Below, piece by piece: positions 13,053-17,095 of a stretch of 17,095 bases of DNA. A program made the position numbers and the translations under genes. Below the pieces are notes generated by a model. It made no database searches. It was not told where the DNA came from and was given only the letters and a program-made list of their open reading frames with translations. Numbering within the stretch: position 1 is the stretch's first letter; each line of letters begins with the position of its first letter. Source of the stretch: an uncultured Victivallales bacterium (GTDB lineage Bacteria; Verrucomicrobiota; Lentisphaeria; Oligosphaerales; JAFGRS01); assembly GCA_903834675.1 (NCBI GenBank), contig CAILKC010000327.1, forward strand, positions 1-17,095, read 5' to 3'.

Positions 13053-15202
13053 GGGGCCTCCCCGGAGCCGGGCTCTGGGTTGGCAGACGGCGGCCCCGCG
13101 GGTTCTGGCGGATGGGTGCTGCGGGTGGCAGCGCGCACGGCTTCGAAGGCCTTCTGGTAAGCGCGAATCTCGGGGTAGAGGCGGGCCAGACGCTCGTACT
13201 CCGGCAGCAGGTCGGCGAGGCGCCCCTGGGCGCGGGCGACGTCCAGGATGAGGACGTGCGTATCGGGAAGCTCAGGCTGGAGCCGACGGGCAGCCTCGGC
13301 CCAACGCCGGGCTTCGGCCAGGCGCCCTAGCCGCAGCAGGCACCAGGCCCGGTTCAGATGGCCCGTGGCGAACGCCGGAATGCGCCGCGTCACCTGCCGG
13401 AACGCCGCCTCGCTCTCGGCAAAGCGTTCCTCCTGCCACAGCCAAGCCCCCAGGAACAGCCACGCCTCCACGTCGTCAGAGTTCGCCTGCACGCGCCGCC
13501 GCAAGGAATCGCGCTCCGGCGCGTCGACGAGAGCCGGCCGGGGTAAGCGCGGCCCCAGCGCGGCATCGCGCCAGGTCGCCGCGGCGGCCTCGTCGCCGCG
13601 GCCCATGGCAACGATGACCATGCCATAGCGTGCCTGGGTCAGCAGGCCAAAGGTAGGTTGGTCTTTGAGGATCTGTTCGTAGAGGGCGCGGGCCCGGGGC
13701 AGGTCTCCGGCATTGACCCAGGCATCCGCGCGATTGAGCGTGGCAATGGCGACCCGGTTGCTGGTGACCAGGTTACGGGTGTGGTAATCCTCCACGTTCA
13801 CGGCAACGGCAGCCAGGGTCAGGGCGAGCAGGCTGCCCGCCAGCACATGCCACTGGCGTCGGCGCGCCTGATCCGTGAGGCCGGCCAAAGCCAGGCAGGC
13901 GAAAGCGAAACAGGCAGGCATCATGGGCAGGCGGTAGCGCGCCACCACCGTGAACAGCATCCCGGTGGCGGAGTAGGTGAGCAGCAGGCCATAGAGCGGC
14001 AGGAGCGCGCGCCAGCGGCGGTACGTCAGCCCGAGCCCGGTGAGTGCCAGGGGTCCCACCCAGGCGAAACGCATCAGGGGCCAGCGGCGCAGGGCTTGTT
14101 CCTGGGCGAAGGTCGTCTGCACGTCGTGGGCCTCGACCGCGGCCCAGGTATAGCGCAGCTTTCGCAGCAGCAAGCCCGCATATTCGAGCGGGTGCTGCCG
14201 CGGAAAGCGGAGCGCTTCGTGGGTCCAGAAGCGGGCGCAATCATGGGGGCCGAGGGCGCGTCCGCTCTCCCGTTCCGCGATCTCTTGCGCGATCCGGTGG
14301 GTGGGATCGACTTCCCCGGGCCGATTCAGCAGCAGGGATTCGTGCCGGGGCCAGACGTAGCTCAGACCGCTGTCCAGTTCATTGTTGCCAATGTAGAGCA
14401 CGATACCACTGTCGGACATGACCAGGACAGGCTGACCGGAGACCGCGGCGTTACGGAGGGTGACCAGCAGCGGTCCGGCCAGTGCCAGCCCGGTGACCAG
14501 GCTCAGGAGCCGCAGCCGCTGCTGGCGCGAGCCCGTCACCCCCCACCACACCGCGGCGGCGGCAATGGGCAGAAACAGCAGAATATTCGGCCTGGCCATG
14601 CCGGAAAGACCGATAGCAGTCCCGGCACAGACCGCCCACCCGACCGTGGGGCGCTGCTGCAGTCGACCGAGGCCGAGCAAGGCTGCCGTGTTGCAGAGCA
14701 GCACCAGCCCTTCAGAGACAAACGAGGCGTCGTTCACGATGAACGGCAGGTAGCACGCGGCGGCCAGCCCACCGAGAAGTCCGGCACGGGGTCCGCCCCA
14801 GCACTCCACCACCATGGCGACCCCGATGCAGGTGAGCGTGCCCAAAGCCATCTGAACCAGGATGGCGGCGCCGACAAAGCCGGGGAAAACCTGATGAATG
14901 GCCATCCAAAAGTAGAGGTACAGCGGACTGGCCGAAAAGGCGGTCAAGGCCTGGCCCCGGCCATGCAGCATGTCAAGGGCCAGGCTGGGGTACTTACTGA
15001 AAGCCAACTCGGGCCGGGCCACCACGGGTAAGGCGAGCAATCGTAGCAGCAGAGCCACCAGGCCCACGCCGACCAGGCGCAACCACAGCCCGCGCTTCGC
15101 TGGCACGATGATATGGATAGCCAACTCCCTCTCGACCTGGGCCCGAAGGCGGCCCGCCTGGAGCGCTGAAGATGCGTTCCTAGACGCCCAAGGCAACGTC
15201 AT
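13049..15202 (-). CDS. Polytopic membrane glycosyltransferase (GT-C/GT39-like) with C-terminal TPR domain
   Basis: The roughly 717-residue protein has about ten or more hydrophobic segments between residues 40 and 465 and a soluble C-terminal half (about 482-690) of tetratricopeptide-like helical pairs, for example the units around DVEAWLFLGAWLWQEERFAE and GHLNRAWCLLRLGRLAEARR. The first large loop, with SKYPSLALDMLHGRGQ and SASPLYLYFWMAIHQVFPG, resembles the start of PMT/ArnT-type enzymes that use polyprenyl-phosphate sugars at the periplasmic face. The tail is Pro-rich. The start at 15202 is uncertain because no good ribosome site precedes it; a GTG near 15108 would begin just before the first membrane helix. 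It overlaps the GT9 gene by 4 nt. The frame stays open far upstream, antisense to GH32, but that part has no matching features. Confidence 0.8.
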   Translation of the reverse strand: MTLPWASRNASSALQAGRLRAQVERELAIHIIVPAKRGLWLRLVGVGLVALLLRLLALPVVARPELAFSKYPSLALDMLHGRGQALTAFSASPLYLYFWMAIHQVFPGFVGAAILVQMALGTLTCIGVAMVVECWGGPRAGLLGGLAAACYLPFIVNDASFVSEGLVLLCNTAALLGLGRLQQRPTVGWAVCAGTAIGLSGMARPNILLFLPIAAAAVWWGVTGSRQQRLRLLSLVTGLALAGPLLVTLRNAAVSGQPVLVMSDSGIVLYIGNNELDSGLSYVWPRHESLLLNRPGEVDPTHRIAQEIAERESGRALGPHDCARFWTHEALRFPRQHPLEYAGLLLRKLRYTWAAVEAHDVQTTFAQEQALRRWPLMRFAWVGPLALTGLGLTYRRWRALLPLYGLLLTYSATGMLFTVVARYRLPMMPACFAFACLALAGLTDQARRRQWHVLAGSLLALTLAAVAVNVEDYHTRNLVTSNRVAIATLNRADAWVNAGDLPRARALYEQILKDQPTFGLLTQARYGMVIVAMGRGDEAAAATWRDAALGPRLPRPALVDAPERDSLRRRVQANSDDVEAWLFLGAWLWQEERFAESEAAFRQVTRRIPAFATGHLNRAWCLLRLGRLAEARRWAEAARRLQPELPDTHVLILDVARAQGRLADLLPEYERLARLYPEIRAYQKAFEAVRAATRSTHPPEPAGPPSANPEPGSGEAP

Positions 15203-15274
15203 GGGGACAGGACGGCTCTGGTCGTCACCGAGTGGCGGCCAAAATACCCTTCGGCGAGAACCCGTACAAGTCTG

Positions 15275-15303
15275 TTGCCAGCGCCGCGCCGCCCAGGTAC
15301 ATT
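15275..15303 (+). promoter_or_regulatory. Candidate sigma-70 promoter for the GH32 gene
   Basis: TTGCCA (15275-15280) and TACATT (15298-15303) are spaced by 17 nt. They lie in the 132-nt gap between the divergent membrane glycosyltransferase and GH32 genes, about 30 nt before the GH32 start. Confidence 0.4.
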
Positions 15304-15334
15304 CAAGACAGGTAACCCTAAGGAGGTCACGCCC

Positions 15335-16951
15335 ATGAGGTTTTCGGCAGCCGAACGCTACTTGCATCTGCCCGTGAAGAACGGCGCGGCCAAGGTCGTC
15401 TTCCAACTGCGCGACGGCAGCCGTCTGCTCCGCGAGTTCGAGCTGGAACTCAGTACCGAGGCGCCGCCGGATTGGTGGGCGTGCTGCGATCTTGACGCCT
15501 GGCAGGGCCAGGACCTGGAGCTCCAAGTCAGCAGCCCCAGCACGGTTGCGGGCCTGGAGGAGCGCCTCGCCGAATGGCTCCGCCTCAGCCCCGAGCCGCC
15601 GGGGCAGGAAGGGCTCTACCACGAAGCCGGCCGACCCCAGCTCCACTTCACCCCGCAACGGGGCTGGAACAACGACCCCAATGGGCTGGTGTACCTGCAC
15701 GGCGAGTGGCACCTGTTCTTCCAGCATAATCCCTTCGGCATCGCCTGGGGGAACATGCACTGGGGTCACGCCGTCAGCCGCGACCTGGTGCATTGGACCG
15801 AGCTGCCGACCGCCCTCCACCAGCATTCGCTCAAGGACATGGCCTTCTCCGGCGGCGGCTTCGTCGACCACGGCAACTCGGCCGGCTTCGGCACCGGCCG
15901 CGAGGATGTGCTCATGGTCGCCTTCACCAGCACCGGCCGCGGCGAGTGCCTGGCCTACAGCCCCGACGGCGGCCAGACGCTGCTCGAATACGGCGGCAAC
16001 CCCGTCCTCCGGCATCGCGGTCGTGATCCGCGCGTCATCTGGTACGCACCCGGACAGAAGTGGATCATGGTGGTGTATGACGAACCGGAGAACGCCTGGC
16101 GCTACGCCTTCTACGAATCGCCGGACCTGCGCACCTGGCGCTTCATGACCGCCGTCGAGGGCTTCTACGAGTGCCCGGACCTCTTCGAACTGCCGCTGGA
16201 TGGCGACCCGGCTAAGCGCCAGTGGATCCTCCACGGCGCCGAGCGGCGCGAAGAGAGCGGTCGACGGCAGGTGGCCCGTTCGAGTTACCGGGTGGGGTCT
16301 TTCGACGGCCGGGCTTTCGCGCCGGAGACGCCCACGCTCAACGGCCATCTCGGCCCAAACTTCTACGCTGCCCAAAGCTTCGTCAACGCCCCGGATGGCC
16401 GGGTGATCATGCTCGGCTGGCTGCAAGGGGCCAACTACCCTGGCATGCCGTTCTCGCAAGGACTGACGCTGCCGCTGGAGGTGTCGCTGCGCACAACCCC
16501 TCAAGGACCGCGTCTCGCCTTCTTCCCGGTGCCTGAACTGGCAGCGCTGCGGCGCCAAACCACCGCTCTCGAAGCCCCCTCTCTGGCCGCCGCCAACGCG
16601 GCCCTCCAGGGGACCGCGGCGGAGCTGCTCGACCTGGAGCTTGAACTGGCCCTGACCCGCGAGAGCGTCGTGGTCTGCGAAGTCCGCGGCATGGTGTTCA
16701 CCTACGATGCGGCCGTCGAGACCCTGACCGCGCCCGGTGTGAGCGCGCCACTGGCCTTGCGCGACGGCCGTCTGAGCCTCCGTTTCCTGGTCGACCGCGG
16801 GGTCGTCGAAGCCTTCGCTGAGGCTGGTCTGGTCGCCCTGAGCTACGGCGGCGCCGCGGTCACGTCGGCTGCACCCGTGCGCCTGGAGCTCCGCGGTCCC
16901 GGCCGCGTCCGTCACCTGGCCCTGTCCGAGCTGGCCTCGATCTGGCCGTAA
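15335..16951 (+). CDS. GH32 family fructan hydrolase (levanase/inulinase/invertase-like)
   Basis: The 538-residue protein has the full set of GH32 signatures. The nucleophile D114 is in GWNNDPNGLVY, the transition-state stabiliser is D231 in GRDPRVIW, and the acid/base E279 is in YECPDLF. The five-bladed propeller starts near residue 95 (GLYHEAGRPQLHFTPQRG) and a beta-sandwich follows from about 420. An extra N-terminal domain of about 90 residues resembles the small domain that precedes many levanases (DUF4980-like). It hydrolyses terminal fructosides in levan, inulin or sucrose; which of these cannot be read from sequence. No signal peptide is visible, so it may act in the cytoplasm. A strong AAGGAGG lies 8 nt before the ATG. 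It stands alone without fructose transport genes in the window. Confidence 0.94.
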   Translation: MRFSAAERYLHLPVKNGAAKVVFQLRDGSRLLREFELELSTEAPPDWWACCDLDAWQGQDLELQVSSPSTVAGLEERLAEWLRLSPEPPGQEGLYHEAGRPQLHFTPQRGWNNDPNGLVYLHGEWHLFFQHNPFGIAWGNMHWGHAVSRDLVHWTELPTALHQHSLKDMAFSGGGFVDHGNSAGFGTGREDVLMVAFTSTGRGECLAYSPDGGQTLLEYGGNPVLRHRGRDPRVIWYAPGQKWIMVVYDEPENAWRYAFYESPDLRTWRFMTAVEGFYECPDLFELPLDGDPAKRQWILHGAERREESGRRQVARSSYRVGSFDGRAFAPETPTLNGHLGPNFYAAQSFVNAPDGRVIMLGWLQGANYPGMPFSQGLTLPLEVSLRTTPQGPRLAFFPVPELAALRRQTTALEAPSLAAANAALQGTAAELLDLELELALTRESVVVCEVRGMVFTYDAAVETLTAPGVSAPLALRDGRLSLRFLVDRGVVEAFAEAGLVALSYGGAAVTSAAPVRLELRGPGRVRHLALSELASIWP

Positions 16952-16987
16952 ATATCGACCTGTGCAATAAGGATGGGCCGTGGTATT

Positions 16988-17074
16988 CAGCCCCAAGGGG
17001 GCGTTTCGGGCGCCCAGGGCAACGCCCTGGGTACCCGTCCACAGCGAAGATTGAGCCCTGAAGGGGCGGACCAT
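16988..17074. repeat. Dispersed palindromic repeat at the right edge
   Basis: The stretch contains a perfect 8-bp hairpin, CCCAGGGC (17013-17020) with GCCCTGGG (17024-17031) around AAC. It is flanked by two related direct copies, AGCCCCAAGGGGGCG (16989-17003) and AGCCCTGAAGGGGCGG (17056-17071). Elements with this layout are scattered through many planctomycete, verrucomicrobial and related genomes. It follows the GH32 stop by 36 nt and may act as its terminator or be a passive repeat. It may continue past the window edge. Confidence 0.6.
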
Positions 17075-17095
17075 GCGACCTCGGTGCGAAGGTAG

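Noticed and set aside
15203..17074. Very long minus-strand open frame continuing from the membrane glycosyltransferase across the whole GH32 gene
   Set aside because: It is antisense to a clear GH32 gene with all catalytic motifs, lacks recognisable domains, and reflects the GC-rich third-position bias of the real gene.

Overview
The window is GC-rich bacterial DNA. Two type IV pseudopilin-like proteins with the H-X9-DG C-terminal signature, a DUF4380-type protein, lipid A/LPS-type genes and a dispersed 'CCCAGGGC-AAC-GCCCTGGG' repeat at the right edge point to an outer-membrane bacterium of the Planctomycetes-Verrucomicrobia-Lentisphaerae sphere or a neighbouring uncultured phylum. No rRNA or tRNA was seen, so the phylum is an inference.

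Region 1 (1-5219, minus strand) is the highlight: a family 2A encapsulin locus joined to a complete cysteine-synthesis module. In transcription order it holds serine O-acetyltransferase (5219-4413), a CysM-type cysteine synthase (4276-3299), a JAMM metalloprotease (3302-2847), a three-domain MoaD/CysO-like - MoeB/ThiF - rhodanese fusion (2826-1393), the encapsulin shell protein (1190-249), and the start of the next gene (252 to the left edge). That last gene encodes an Ala/Pro-rich disordered N-terminus with a short hydrophobic/amphipathic motif, as expected for the cysteine desulfurase cargo of family 2A shells. The fusion carries its Gly-Gly internally (residues 92-93), so the adjacent JAMM enzyme is a plausible processing protease that frees the sulfur carrier. 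A working model: CysE makes O-acetylserine; the rhodanese/E1/carrier relay delivers sulfur to CysM; and the cysteine desulfurase in the shell converts cysteine sulfur to stored sulfur. The relay could also return stored sulfur to cysteine. A dyad just upstream of cysE is a candidate operator.

Region 2 (5220-5774) has no convincing protein gene. It has a consensus-like promoter, 7.7 copies of a 9-bp tandem repeat, two well-formed hairpins and a strong intrinsic terminator. Together these outline a structured ~270-nt RNA or leader in front of an HPr-like gene.

Region 3 (5775-6588, plus) has an HPr-like phosphocarrier with His15 and Ser46 conserved, followed by a small glycogen-binding (AMPK/CBM48-type) protein. 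Region 4 (6589-7189) is intergenic with a 57-58-bp tandem array; a single-copy version of the same element lies at 10780-10875.

Region 5 (7190-9647, plus) has a DUF4380 protein and an overlapping LpxH-like metallophosphoesterase, then an LPS-core-type (Kdo/WaaP-like) kinase. Region 6 (9847-11738, plus) has two paralogous pseudopilins, each with its own apparent promoter. Region 7 (15202-11850, minus) is an overlapping pair: a membrane GT-C glycosyltransferase with C-terminal TPRs and a GT9 heptosyltransferase-like enzyme. Region 8 (15335-16951, plus) is a divergent GH32 fructan hydrolase, followed by a dispersed repeat at the window edge.
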